Shown here piece after piece: positions 46,823-56,967 of a stretch of DNA of 64,000 bases. Source of the stretch: Anthoceros angustus (Eukaryota; Streptophyta; Anthocerotopsida; Anthocerotales; Anthocerotaceae); NCBI GenBank assembly GCA_010909165.1, contig MU008185.1, positions 186,001-250,000 on the forward strand, given 5' to 3'. The stretch's first letter is position 1. The number at the start of each line of letters is the position of its first letter. The notes under the pieces are model-generated. The model had not been told where the DNA came from and made no database searches. It worked only from the letters and a program-made list of their open reading frames with translations. The position numbers were made by a program, and so were the translations under genes.

Positions 46823-48847
46823 CCATGATTCTCCGCCTTCTCCTTGCTGGGCACCTGGTTCTCGTCTTCGGTCTCCATTTGATGCAATTTTATTCATGAG
46901 AGTACATTCCTACAGCCCGGATTCCTCTGTTTGCTGTCATTGTGCACGAGGCAATCCTTCTGAAAATTATGTATCATAGCGAGCTTCTCCTTCTTTCACG
47001 CCTTGTGTGATGGCTTGCAGCTGCCCTGTAGGCCTGTACCTCATATAAAGCTCTCCTTCCGAGAGCGTGATGTTCACTCGGGAACCGTCGCGAAATAAAA
47101 TTGTTCTTCACTGACAGCACAAACAGATCTTCCATCTAGCAGTCCTTTTATGGCAGCAAGTACACTCCACCTCTGACTGTCATGCTCATTCTGCATTGGG
47201 TGGCACGAATGCCCGTGTAAAAACACCACATGCGGCCTCTCAAAATTGGCCTTGTGGCAACTTCAGTCAGCCACACTGTCACCCTTCTGAGCGGGAGACA
47301 GCAGTGCAAGCATCTCAGTGTAGTGCAATGCAGTGCAGACCCATGCTTGCATCTCTCCCAAGAACTGGTCTTCATTGTCATTTCTCTCGGCTCCACCAAG
47401 GCGTGTTCCTCGAGCTCCACAAGTATCCCTCAAATTGAGGACAAGAGGACCACAAGATCCTTGGAACGGGAGACTTCAGGAACTTGCGCCTGGGGAGGTG
47501 CTTCCAAATGGAACACAAATCAACAGCTACAATCAACGCCAAATTTACTTAAACACACGGAAGCAGAACAACTCAAAAAATGGGTCACTCAGCTGCCTAG
47601 GCCCACAGAGCTGCCATCTTGGAGTCTGCAGCATCCCTAGTGAAATCATTTCCATATGTTCCTTCGTCCGACTCCTCAATGTGCACCCAGAGAGCTGCTG
47701 TTGAGATTCAAGTTCAGGTGTACGTACGTTTTGTATTTATGTACATATGATGCATAGTCTCGGCGGCAAACAGCGAAAGCTGTTCAATGTCATCATCGTC
47801 GCCAGTGTGCTCCTACGGTAACATACACACTTGAAGACTCCCAAAATGGTGCTCCAAGAACGGCATACATGGTTGCCAAAGTGGCCCGGTTGGAGGAGGA
47901 TTCCTGAGCAGGAGCCAGGTATATCAATAATTCCAGAAGGGAGACGCATTCAACACACGCCCTGATCCGAGAGAGAGCAACATCAAGCACTGCGACAGTA
48001 CAGAAGATGATTTCTCCTGCAAGAAGTATGTCACCCTCCAAATCAGACTGGAGATGCGTACGACAGTTTCTTCCGCTCTGTTGAAAATTATTGCGAAGGC
48101 GCCTGGAACAACTTCTTCTAGGTTCCAGTTGAATATCACAAAACCCTACGGAACTTCTTGAAAGGAGCGAGGATACAGTGTCCAACGCAGAAAACCAACA
48201 AACAAAATATTGAAGTCCACAGCAGAACAGTGGATAGGCAAGGAGTGTGAAAGGTTGGCAAAAACCCAGAATATCAGACTGTCTCGGCATTCTCGCTTGC
48301 AAGTTGCGGCCAAGATGCATAGCAGAAGCAAGATGCTGTCTAAGGTGTCATTCTTCCTCAAAACTCTTGAATCAAACTTCAATCTGACACTCTGAGGAAT
48401 GGTGATGTGCCATGGCCAGCATAAACAAGAGGGCAAACGCGTGACATGCTATGAAATAGACCGCAGACTTTTTGTAGTTCCCAGCTTTCGAGAACATCCC
48501 TAGAACAACTTGCATGACACCGTATGGGATCAACACGATTCCCTCGGAGTTCCCTGTGTAGATGTTTGTGAACCAGATCGAGAAAGCATGAAAATGGGTT
48601 AACGTTTCTTTCTGGTTCACCGAACTCAAAACACTAAACTTCTGGGATCCTGGGTGCTGCTTCCCCTTCACAGTACGTTTGGCTGTACTGAATGAAGCAT
48701 CATATTACTGTAGCTGTGTCATAGCCTTCACAGTTCATGTCAGGCCTCGGGCCTTGTTTTCTCACTGTCAAGGCTTCGGTTTGAGAGTCATTGTCTTTAC
48801 ATAGTCTGCACAATATCGACAGAGGCCTCTGAAGGCCCAGGACAAAT
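46823..48847. other. Intergenic region with cryptochrome 3' end
   Basis: AATAAA at 47,094-47,099 is a plausible polyadenylation signal for the cryptochrome gene. Minus-strand frames at 48,671-48,372 (99 codons, hydrophobic stretches such as YFIACHAFALLFMLAMA) and 48,320-47,793 (175 codons, with TLLAYPLFCCGLQYFVCWFS) could be pieces of one membrane protein. They are in different frames with no splice sites I can defend, and I recognise no family. No other gene is supported. Confidence 0.4.
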
Positions 48848-49315
48848 ATGGATCTCCTACGGCTCCTGTTGATGCTAGTACTTTTGATGACGTCAAGGAT
48901 TTGCAGCTGCAAAAGCCCAGTGGCAGCAACCGCACAGCCGGCAGAAATCGCGAATACCAACTGTGCGATCCATGTTTGTCGCGCAGACAAGTACGACCCC
49001 TCCGGTCCTTACGCTAAAGCTGTGCAGGCCGCTGTGGAAGATTTGGTTAACTACACCACGCCGGCCACCAACAATTACAGGACTTCAGTGTCGTCGGAAG
49101 ACGGCCAAACAGTTTATGCGGAAGGCATTTGTGCGCCGGTGGTAAGCCAGGATGAATGCACCCAATGCATCAAAACCGTCTCGGAAACCTTGCTTCATGA
49201 TCCGCACTGTGGCCCGGGCAGAGCTGGGGGCCGATCTCGGGTGAGCCACTGCTACATTCGATACGAAAACTTCCACTTCGACGACAGTCTTGTTACGCTC
49301 GCTTGCTGGTGGTGA
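48848..49315 (+). CDS. Secreted Gnk2-domain (ginkbilobin-like) protein
   Basis: A 155-residue intronless gene. Residues 1-21 (MDLLRLLLMLVLLMTSRICS) are a signal peptide. The rest is one Gnk2/DUF26 domain. GPYAKAVQAAVEDLV and the NYRTSVSSEDGQTVYAEGIC strand are followed by the defining C-x8-C-x2-C pattern (CAPVVSQDECTQC). ETLLHDPHCG and SHCYIRYENFHF then give the last cysteines. In seed plants, ginkbilobin binds mannose and inhibits fungi, and the same domain forms the extracellular part of cysteine-rich receptor kinases. No kinase or membrane anchor is present here, so an apoplastic defence or carbohydrate-binding role is inferred. A related broken copy lies 0.8 kb downstream. Confidence 0.85.
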   Translation: MDLLRLLLMLVLLMTSRICSCKSPVAATAQPAEIANTNCAIHVCRADKYDPSGPYAKAVQAAVEDLVNYTTPATNNYRTSVSSEDGQTVYAEGICAPVVSQDECTQCIKTVSETLLHDPHCGPGRAGGRSRVSHCYIRYENFHFDDSLVTLACWW

Positions 49316-49545
49316 TAACTTTGCGTCAGAGAACTGAAGCTGCGAATTTGCCTTCCATTCTACATAGTGGCCGTGGCCTCCACAACGCTTCCAAATCGAT
49401 CTAGCTCCAGACCAAACGAAGCGTGGCTGTGACAGTGACTCGCAGGCTAGTAGTGTAGCACCTTAGGAGTCGTGGTGTGTGTGGGGAAGACTCCAATTTA
49501 AAAAATTAAATAAATCTTTGACTGCTTACTGAGGTGAACGCAACC
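49316..49545. other. Short spacer between Gnk2 gene and tRNA
   Basis: An AAAAAATTAAATAAATC-like stretch near 49,498-49,515 lies just upstream of the tRNA and may serve as the 3' end of the preceding gene. Nothing else is recognisable. Confidence 0.3.
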
Positions 49546-49616
49546 GCGCAGCTGGTGTAGTGGTATCATAGTACCCTCCCACGGTACTGACCGGGGTTCG
49601 ATTCCCCGGCTGCGCA
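49546..49616 (+). tRNA. tRNA-Gly (CCC)
   Basis: A 71 nt cloverleaf without intron. The acceptor stem pairs GCGCAGC with GCTGCGC, followed by discriminator A. The D arm is GTGTAGTGGTATCAT. The anticodon stem pairs GTACC with GGTAC around the loop CTCCCAC, giving anticodon CCC, which reads GGG codons. The T arm is CCGGG-GTTCGATT-CCCGG. The internal promoter sequences (A box in the D arm, GGTTCGATTCC B box) are intact. The T run at 49,637-49,641 is a likely RNA polymerase III terminator. Confidence 0.96.
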
Positions 49617-50119
49617 TAGAGCCCGTTGAGGTGTTATGTTTTTGAATTGAATATGCAAAGCAGTGATTTTACCATGACCTCCCGTTCACACGGAATGAAG
49701 TCCTCTTGGAGTGCCACCGCGAGGGAGAGAGTACCGAGTTCTGGCATGCTACAGAATAGTTAGGGTTCTGCCTTACTTGAATTTTTCGCAGTTTTCCATG
49801 TACATTTTTCAGCATGACCATGGTGAACAGCCACACTTCCACAAGCTCAACAGAGTTTGCTGCGTCGACGTCAAGTTCAGCTGCACCAAATTACAGGCAT
49901 ACACAGCTGCTGCTATAATCTTTGGCAGATGAGGTCAAGGGTGCTGAAAGCTTCGTCATTATCCCGATCAAGCATCAAGCCGGGCAAAGCATTGTCTTCG
50001 TCTCCTCCCCACAACCCTAACAGCCCTACAGGGCCAGGCCGGGGACATGGATGTCGTTCGCTACTGATGATCAGCTTTTGGGGACAGCAAATCACTCGGT
50101 ACAAGCATCAGTGGACACC

Positions 50120-50532
50120 AGAGCGTGTCCCTCGCTTTCAGCAGCAGTGCGTACGAACCCGGCGGTGCGTACGCCAGAGCCGTGCACACCGCCTTGGATG
50201 ATGCGGTTGCCTACAGCACGCCGGCCACCTACACTTATAGGAGCACTTTCTCTACAGAATATGGGCAAACAGTTTATACAGAAGGCATCTGCATTCCCCC
50301 CTTGGTGGTCCACAAAGATGGCACCGAACGCATCAACTTCGTCGCTCTAAGCTTGCTTAACGATCGAAGGTGTCCAGAAGTGGCTGCCCATCTCGGGCCA
50401 CTTACAACGCCATTCGATCCGAAAATTTCGATTTCAATGACACGTTTCTTTCTCCCGCTTGCTTCTGGGAACAGCTTGTGTGTCCCAGCTCTAGGTGAAG
50501 CCATGAATCTACTTGCTCACTTTTTCACTTGA
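50120..50532 (+). pseudogene. Gnk2-domain pseudogene
   Basis: The plus frame shows GGAYARAVHTALDDAVAYST and PATYTYRSTFSTEYGQTVYT, which match residues of the intact gene at 48,848 (GPYAKAVQAAVEDLV and YRTSVSSEDGQTVYAEG). After EGIC the cysteine pattern is lost: C-x2-C is absent and the frame drifts into unrelated residues (TERINFVALS, LGPLTTPFD). There is no signal peptide in frame; the 5' part (49,930-50,120) is unrelated or scrambled. The sequence is best seen as a decayed tandem duplicate of the neighbouring gene. Confidence 0.7.
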
Positions 50533-51058
50533 AAAGATAGGTGTGTTGTTGTGACTTTAGAGGATTCTCTTCTATGCTCCCTGCTATGATTTTGTTCTTC
50601 TTCTTCCCAAATCAGGGAAGCTTGGCTATCATCTTAGGTAGCAGCATACTTGAGCACATTACTCTTCCTCTTGTGTTGGAGCTGGTAGCATATTTGGAAA
50701 GTTCTCTTCAACCTATCTCTTTGCATAAATATTGTTTTTATTTAAAAATAAAAACCTCTAGATATTAAAATCTTTTGAAATTTGATCCTTTACTAAAGTT
50801 TTGTCCAAGATGTTATCCTGTTCATGATCCTTAGTTGCATATGTATTTAGAAATAGATATATGATTTTTTACAGAAAAGATTATTATTATTATTGATATA
50901 TTTTAAGTACTATATTTTACTAGCTTTTTTTCCCCTGATTTCATACCTTTAATCTACACCTGCACCTCCATATCATAAATGTATGAACCATATATTATAA
51001 ATTATTGGTATAAGTCTTTTATGATAATTACATCATTAGAATTACACAAAATGGAAGT
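50533..51058. other. AT-rich intergenic region
   Basis: Composition becomes strongly AT-rich after 50,690, with a TTATTATTATTATTGATAT run near 50,880-50,900. No gene, RNA or repeat family is recognised. Confidence 0.5.
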
Positions 51059-51586
51059 TCAACAAGGGCATTCATAATCTTGACAATCGATTGCACAAAT
51101 CCAAAGTTTTGTTCCACTATTATTTAGTTGCACGCATTCACATTCATAGTCTCTATTAGAAAGAGGTGCAAACCCATCTTCAGAATCGGAAACTAAACAA
51201 AGGGCGACAGCTAAATCATCTTTAGTCCTTATACATTTTCCACACTCCTCTGGATTCAATAATTGGTCCCATAAAGGACTTTCATCCTTTTTCACAGGGT
51301 AGGATCCTTTCACATCTGCATCTCCACTTATCAAAGTTGGTAGTGGAAGAGAACAAAAAGTGTATTTGATATTTCTCACATTAGATGTGTATTTATCCAA
51401 ATAAGTACATCTAGTTGAGGCATCATTAATACATATATCCGAAGTAGATAATTGAACACATGATAAGGGACATGTGCGATTTGAACTTGCATTTACTGAA
51501 ATAATGCTGATTAAAAGAACAAGGGCCAACAAAAGTTTTGCAATGCTAGTACTTACTTTTGTGATTGAATCAAACATCTTTCTCAA
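51059..51586 (-). CDS. Cysteine-rich secreted protein of unknown family
   Basis: An intact 175-residue frame. It starts MRKMFDSITKVSTSIAK, followed by a hydrophobic stretch (LLLALVLLISIISVNASS) that fits a signal peptide cleaved near residue 34. The mature part has about 14 cysteines, including CPLSC, CGKC, YECEC and a C-terminal CQDYECPC. One segment (LNPEECGKCIRTKDDLAVAL) recalls the C-x2-C centre of Gnk2-type domains, and Gnk2 genes are nearby, but the remaining cysteine spacing does not match. I do not assign a family. The coding sequence is far more AT-rich than its GC-rich neighbours, which suggests a different origin or weak expression constraint. An apoplastic role is a guess. Confidence 0.6.
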   Translation of the reverse strand: MRKMFDSITKVSTSIAKLLLALVLLISIISVNASSNRTCPLSCVQLSTSDICINDASTRCTYLDKYTSNVRNIKYTFCSLPLPTLISGDADVKGSYPVKKDESPLWDQLLNPEECGKCIRTKDDLAVALCLVSDSEDGFAPLSNRDYECECVQLNNSGTKLWICAIDCQDYECPC

Positions 51587-51997
51587 CTATGGACTAGGTA
51601 CTAATATGCACTATACTCGTCATCAAAGACACTTTTTCACTCCTTGGACTATTCTATCAAAAGTTGCTCACTAACTTTTTCAAACTTTACAGATGAAGTA
51701 CGAGAGCCCCAACTCTAACCCAGTGTTATACAAAGTGTTCCTAGATCTTGATAGTCATACTACCTACCTAATCATAAAACGTTAAACAACACAAACGAGC
51801 AGCCCAAGTTTGGCTGCTGGGCTCTGCAGAGAGGAGGACGCTTTTTATATTGAAGAAAATTCCTAGAAAATGGCGAGAGGTGAGATAACGGCACACCCAG
51901 CACGGCGGTGGCGGATGAATGATTGGCGCATTATTGCACCATCTGTAAGGAAGGCGTGGGCTCGGGAGGAGAGCGTTGGAGCGTCTGCTCTGCAGCG
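51587..51997. other. Intergenic region upstream of the dirigent gene
   Basis: The minus-strand cysteine-rich gene and the plus-strand dirigent gene diverge from here. TTTTTATATTGAAG at 51,842-51,855 is a possible TATA region for the dirigent gene. An in-frame ATG at 51,923 lies upstream of the chosen start. Confidence 0.4.
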
Positions 51998-52501
51998 ATG
52001 GCGGGGCTGGAGAGGCGAATCCTGGCGGTGCTGCTGTTTCTGGCGCTGGCGAGCGAAGCTTCGGCCACCAAATACGTGGTGGGATTCTGGATGCACTTCA
52101 CGGACTCCACGCCGGTGTTCGGATCGGTCCTCGAGGGCGGGGACGCAGACTCGCACTTCGGCAAGGGCATCGTCTTCGATTACCCCATCACCGGCGGGGT
52201 CACCGTGGACACCACCCGCCTGGGCTCCGCGCGGGGCATCTACGTGGCCAACTCCAACACCCCGGGCAGCGAGACCTTTCTGGAGGACCTCACAGTCTCC
52301 TTCACCGCGCTCAGCCAATACTCCAGCAGCTCCCTCCAAATCTCCGGCCTTTGGAACGAAGCAGACGCGGTGCACGAGTTGCCTGTCACCGGCGGCACCG
52401 GCTACTTCCGCTTTGCGGTGGGATACGCCTTGTTCGAGCGGGTTCCCCAATCCGAAACGGATTCTTACTTCGTCCGGATCACGCTCAATGTTCCTTCTTG
52501 A
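51998..52501 (+). CDS. Dirigent protein
   Basis: Dirigent proteins are extracellular beta-barrel proteins that guide stereoselective coupling of phenoxy radicals in lignan and related metabolism. The 167-residue, intronless frame has a signal peptide (MAGLERRILAVLLFLALASE, cleaved around residue 23). It contains FGKGIVFDYPITGG, RLGSARGIYVANSN, FLEDLTVSFTALSQY, LQISGLWNEAD and LPVTGGTGYFRFAVGYA, matching the order of strands in the family, with the conserved GGTG-x-F turn near the end. ATG 51,998 is preferred over the upstream in-frame ATG at 51,923, because only the former puts the signal peptide at the N-terminus. Which phenol it acts on cannot be told. Confidence 0.85.
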   Translation: MAGLERRILAVLLFLALASEASATKYVVGFWMHFTDSTPVFGSVLEGGDADSHFGKGIVFDYPITGGVTVDTTRLGSARGIYVANSNTPGSETFLEDLTVSFTALSQYSSSSLQISGLWNEADAVHELPVTGGTGYFRFAVGYALFERVPQSETDSYFVRITLNVPS

Positions 52502-52817
52502 TGTGTCTGCCTGCCTGCGGCTTTGTTGCGTAAGATAGCAAGGTCTGGCTTTGCTGTTGTCGTTGCTCCCTTTTTCAGGGCAAGGGCGGCAAGGCAATTT
52601 TTGCTGCACGGTTCCAGCTCTGCTTCTTTTTCAAAAATATTCTGCCTGCTGCATTATCAGGCTTTTCTCTCATCTGTTCCTGTTGCTTTTCCGTACATCG
52701 GTGCTTGGTGGATGCTGAGTCCGTTCCTGTTACCTGGATGAGCTTGGAGGAATTCGTGGAAACTCATCCGAGCTCAGTGTTGGCGATTGACCCTGTCTGA
52801 ATGATGTGAGCAACTCT

Positions 52818-53000
52818 TAGAGGACTCAACAGCACTGCCGTCACGCTTCATCCCACCCTGGTTGGGATTACGCACTCTTCATCCAGCTCCAGCTTCGTTG
52901 TTCAAGGAGGGAGCTGGCAGAATGCTGAAAGACGGTTTGTCGTTGGTGCTGCACAGGACTGACTGGGTTCTGAGGAGTGCTCCTTCGAAAGGAATGAGAA
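52818..53000. repeat. Dispersed repeat, copy 1
   Basis: CAACAGCACTG...GTCACGCTTCATCCCACCCT, AAGACGGTTTGTC and AGTGC[T/C]CCTTC are shared in the same order and orientation with 54,255-54,410, with roughly 20% differences. The two copies lie within the broken GTF2H2 region, so they may be intron or insertion sequence. Confidence 0.7.
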
Positions 53001-53250
53001 ATTCCCATTTTGCGCTAGCATGCAGGGCAGTTGTGCAGTGCAGGCTCTCATGGATGTGGGTTTCGTAGTACATGCAGAAACGCTGGCCACAACGTGGGCT
53101 AGTTATTCCCTCACACCACCTGCCAATACGCACACAACAGGCTCCTGATTCGTCAACATCCTGATAGGCAGAGAGGCAACTCAGAAAAGGGAAGAGGTTG
53201 AACCTAAGTGGGAGATCATGCTCTAAAAGACTTCCAGGTCCAGAAAGTTG
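52940..53250 (-). pseudogene. GTF2H2: GTF2H2 C-terminal fragment
   Basis: On the minus strand, QRFCMYYETHIHESLH (about 53,096-53,045) resembles the C-terminal C4C4 zinc-finger end of TFIIH p44, where plants have F-C-x-x-C-D-x-Y-I-H-E-S-L-H. The C-x-x-C partner is altered (CMYY), and other zinc ligands upstream (ACCVRIGRWCEG) are out of place. The residues before it (RFNLFPF) may match the conserved HHLFP segment. This would be the 3' end of the broken gene whose 5' part lies at 55,137-54,430. It is too altered to bind zinc normally. Confidence 0.5.
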
Positions 53251-54429
53251 CATGTCATGCTAGGAGCTTGGGTGTGACAAGTGACTCGAGGCTATCAGTG
53301 TAACAGCAACACATTAGCATCATATGATTTGGAAGCATACTACTTCTAAACAGATCCCTCACAGATGAAGCCATCTCCCCACAGTTCAAACTCCAAAGTC
53401 ATTTCGAACATCTCCTGAGCGCTTCAGCTTAGTGAATCTTCTCGTCGACTCTAAATCGTATGCACAGTAGCTGAGAGCTCACGAGGAGAAATTGCCTAGG
53501 GCTAGGCAGGACAAAGAAAGAGAGAATGAAGAACTGAATTGTATGAGTAACCTTGAAGTCCTCGAGCGACAGCGACTGAGGAGCCCGGAAATGGTCATCG
53601 TTGATGTAAATGCTAATGTTGCGGGCCGCGGCTCGGGGCACAAGCGCGGGGCAGGCAAGGCAAGGCAGGCCCCTGACTCCGCACCTTGCTTTGTTCTAGA
53701 ACGATTTCGGTGGCAATTGTCTGGGGTTTGGTGTTTGTGCCCTCTGAACTGCCCACAAAACTGGTGTGGGAGCTCTCCAAATCTCAGACGAAAGCAACTT
53801 TCAAGCCGCTGGGTGTCCGTGTATACCGCCACGAGGACGACGAAGCCACGAGGTATCGGACATGACTTCAGATGAGAGAAAGGAGCTGCAGGTGACGTCG
53901 TTAGTGGAGGATGAAGTTTGGCGGGATCTGCGAGTAGAGTTATGATTTCCGTCGGCTTTAGCTGCAGGAGCTGGGAAGCTTTGGGTAGCGCCCTCTGGCT
54001 GTCACTTCGACTTACCTCCTCCTCTTCATCCTGCTGACCACCAGGCAGATCCTTTCAACAAAGTTGGTGATGAGCGTACTGTTCTCAACACTGGCATGGA
54101 TGTAGAGTTTAGGGCCTTTTTTGGAATTTGGTTTGCTTCAACCAGTTGATGGCATTGCTTATAAACCTGGGATTGACATGTGGAGGAGCCAAGCCTTTCC
54201 ATTAGCATTTGATTGCAGTATAGTGGCTCATTTCCACCTATGGGCAATTAGACAAGCTCAACAGCACTGGTGTCACGCTTCATCCCACCCTAGGTAAGGT
54301 TCTCACTCACAGCCTCATTTTACAAGGAGGCAGTTGGCAAAATGCTGAAGACGGTTTGTCATAAGAGCTGGAAGGGTCTCTGCTGATGAGTGCCTCCTTC
54401 ATTAAGGATGAGAGTAGTGCTGACCTAAT
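53251..54429. other. Middle of the broken GTF2H2 locus, unassigned
   Basis: A plus-strand frame at 53,492-53,875 holds the protein-like stretch ELPTKLVWELSKSQTKATFK followed by PLGVRVYRHEDDEATR, of no family I recognise. A second plus-strand stretch near 54,045-54,140 (DERTVLNTGMDVEFRAFFG) might be from the same lost gene. Dispersed repeat copy 2 lies at 54,255-54,410. No intact gene is present. Confidence 0.35.
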
Positions 54430-55137
54430 TCACACCAGCAAAGGAGCAACAAACATGGACAAGGTGAACGCTTGGAAACCCTTACCTCGCTCATGGCCAC
54501 CGAGTACGTCCCGCCTGTGCGCTCGCACAGCAGCCAGACCGACCACAGAGCACCGGACGTTGGCCTCCTGGCACTTCTTGATGGAGTCCATGATGTCCCC
54601 GGGGCCGCAGGTGCTGAGCGCAGAGAAGAGCAGCGGCACTTCCCGGTGGCCATAGGTGTTAAGATCTCCCAAGAAACCTCGAGGGCAATCCAGCGCGTTC
54701 TGAATGGACGCCTCCCCGGCGCACTCCATGTTGGAGCGCAGAGACCTGATATGCGACTCTGGGCTGCCGCTCAAATCCGTGAGCCGCTCCGCCCCGCCGT
54801 TCCTCATCACAATCAGCCACAGATGGCTCAGCGGATTCTGGTCGAAGAATTCCCGCACAAAGAGCTCCACGCAGTTCACGGCCAGGGCCATGCGGCCGGG
54901 CCTGAAGTCCGCTTCCGCTCCTGGCTACCGTAGAGGTAGCGGATCATGCCCCGCTACTCATGCGGCACGGCGATGGAGTGCAGCCGCCGCCTTTGCCCCC
55001 GCAGCCTGCCAGGCTCGTCCTCCTGCAACGTCTCCCATGATCTCTCATCCGCATATGCTCTCTCCCAGGCCTCCCGCTTCCTCGTCCACCGCCACGTCTT
55101 CCCCGTCTTTCTCCGGATCCAACCCCGCCGCCTCCAT
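54430..55137 (-). pseudogene. GTF2H2: GTF2H2 (TFIIH p44) 5' part, frameshifted
   Basis: TFIIH subunit p44 works with the XPD helicase in transcription and DNA repair. Here the minus strand begins MEAAGLDPEKDGED, then after a frame change gives EAWERAYADERSWETLQEDE, the conserved N-terminal signature. RYLYGS (about 54,940) is followed by another frame change, then RMALAVNCVELFVREFFDQN, RNGGAERLTDLSGSPESHIR, YGHREVPLLFSALSTC and GDIMDSIKKCQEANVRCSV of the von Willebrand-like domain. Just afterwards about 23 nt encoding the EMFICKHL region are missing, but CERTGGTYSVAMSE follows and ends at GTAAGG, a normal donor site. Retained splice site and lost pieces indicate a decayed genomic copy, not a retrocopy. 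Whether another intact copy exists cannot be seen here. Confidence 0.82.
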
Positions 55138-55280
55138 CGCCACGCTCCCGCCTTCACCTATTAACAGACCGTCAGCAAGGACGGAGATACAGTAGACTGC
55201 CATAACGTGTGTTTCACATAAAGTGTATAACGGCTGCTTACATACATAGCATATGCGCTAATGCCTCACTTGCCCACATA

Positions 55281-56967
55281 ATGAGACTTGCGAGATTGTT
55301 CTCGACATTTTCTGCCAGGGGGCTGAATGCAACTCTCTTCCCTGGAGATGGAATTGGGCCAGAGATTGCCTCTTCTGTCAAGCAGGTATTGGCAATGCTT
55401 GTGGTCAGCCTTCTCCTTCTTGGGATGTGTGGATGTTGAAGCTGTGTTCTGTTGCTGTGATTGACGGGCTGTGAGAATGAGGAACTATGGTGTTTGGAGA
55501 CGTGGGTTACGAGCGTTTGCATTCTTGGTCTGGTGGATGGCTGCGTCCATCTGTTCAGATTCTCAAGGCTGCTAATGTCCCCGTCGAGTGGGAGGAGCAT
55601 CATGTCGGGACGAAGGTGGACCCTAGAACCGGGAGCTTTGTGACCAAGGAGAGCATGGACTCGGTGCGAAAGAATGGGATCGGGTTGAAGGGCCCAATGG
55701 CAACACCCATTGGCAAGGGCCACAAGTCACTCAACCTCACTCTGCGGAAGGAGCTAGGGCTCTACGCAAATGTGAGGCCCTGTCTGAGTATTCCAGGTTA
55801 TAAGACGAAGTATGATAAGGTTGATCTTATCACCATCAGGGAGAATACGGAAGGCGAGTATAGCGGGCTTGAGCACCAGGTTGGGGCACTTGTTCAACTC
55901 AATTCGACTTTGGTGGTTCCCGAGCTCTGAGAGGCTGCAAGACTGGCCAGCTGATTTTGCATGGTGGCTATCCTTGCAGCCTATGGGGCTGGGTAACCTA
56001 ATCCTGCCCATGTCCAGGTGGTCAAGGGCATCGTGGAGAGCCTCAAGATCATCACCCGCCAGGCCAGCTCTCGCGTTGCAGAGTATGCTTTTCACTACGC
56101 GAAAGAGCATAACAGGAAGCGGGTGTCGGCCATTCATAAGGCCAACATTATGAAGAAGACTGATGGCCTTTTTCTGCAGGTCTCTCTCTCTCTGTCAAAG
56201 CGGTGCTGCCATAGCAATGCTCTCGTTTTCTTTACCACTGTCAATTGCATTGGCAGTGCTGTCGGGAAGTATCCGAGAAGTACCCGGATATTATCTACGA
56301 GGAGGTGATCATAGACAACTGCTGCATGATGGTAAACACCCCACCTCGTACCAGTGGGGCTTACTGGATCTGATGCTGCTTGGTTGCCTCTTATGAAACC
56401 CTCCCTTGTTTTCTGCAGCTTGTGAAGAATCCGTCCTTGTTCGACGTTCTGGTCATGCCTAATCTTTATGGTGACATTATCAGCGACTTGTGCGCTGGTT
56501 TGATCGGAGGTCTTGGATTGACTCCCAGGCAAGAATCCTGCCTCAAGTCACCAGGGCATTCATTTCCTGGTTTACCTTACCCTTGCCTATCCTGCCATCT
56601 AACTACTCCTCTATGCTGCAACAGTGGAAACATCGGTGACAATGGGCTTGCTCTGATGGAAGCTGTCCACGGCACAGCTCCTGACATTGCAGGAAAGGTC
56701 AGTACTTGTCTTCAGCTCCAGGCAAGGTGCTTAACTGTGTGGCCGACTAAATCTTGGAACCTTGTGATGCAGAACAAGGCAAATCCTACAGCCCTGCTCC
56801 TAAGCTCAGTCATGATGCTTCGGCATCTGAACATGTCTCAGCAGGCTGATAGCATCCAGAACGCAGTACTCAAGACGATAGCAGAGGGCACATGGCGTAC
56901 TGGTGATCTTGGGGGCTCAGCATCTACTAGTGATTTTACTAAGGCTGTGTGCGACAATCTTCAATAG
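55281..56967 (+). CDS. IDH: NAD-dependent isocitrate dehydrogenase, catalytic-type subunit
   Basis: A mitochondrial TCA-cycle enzyme that converts isocitrate and NAD+ to 2-oxoglutarate, CO2 and NADH. Seven exons join in frame: 55,281-55,385, 55,559-55,879, 56,018-56,179, 56,257-56,331, 56,419-56,528, 56,625-56,697 and 56,773-56,967, which gives 346 residues. Intron 5 starts with GC (CCCAG|GCAAGA) and ends in AACAG; the other five are GT-AG. The first residues ([14 protein letters not shown]) fit a mitochondrial presequence. [95 protein letters not shown] and [20 protein letters not shown] are the family's substrate and NAD sites. GLEHQVVKG favours the catalytic (plant IDH V) class over the regulatory subunits. 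The exon 2 acceptor is the least certain site. Confidence 0.92.

Noticed and set aside
47793-48671. Membrane protein gene on the minus strand
   Set aside because: Hydrophobic pieces are in different frames and I could not find splice sites joining them or a family match; kept only as a note.
53492-53875. Independent gene at 53.5-53.9 kb
   Set aside because: Protein-like stretch but no start context, no recognised family and no continuation; listed as unassigned remnant.
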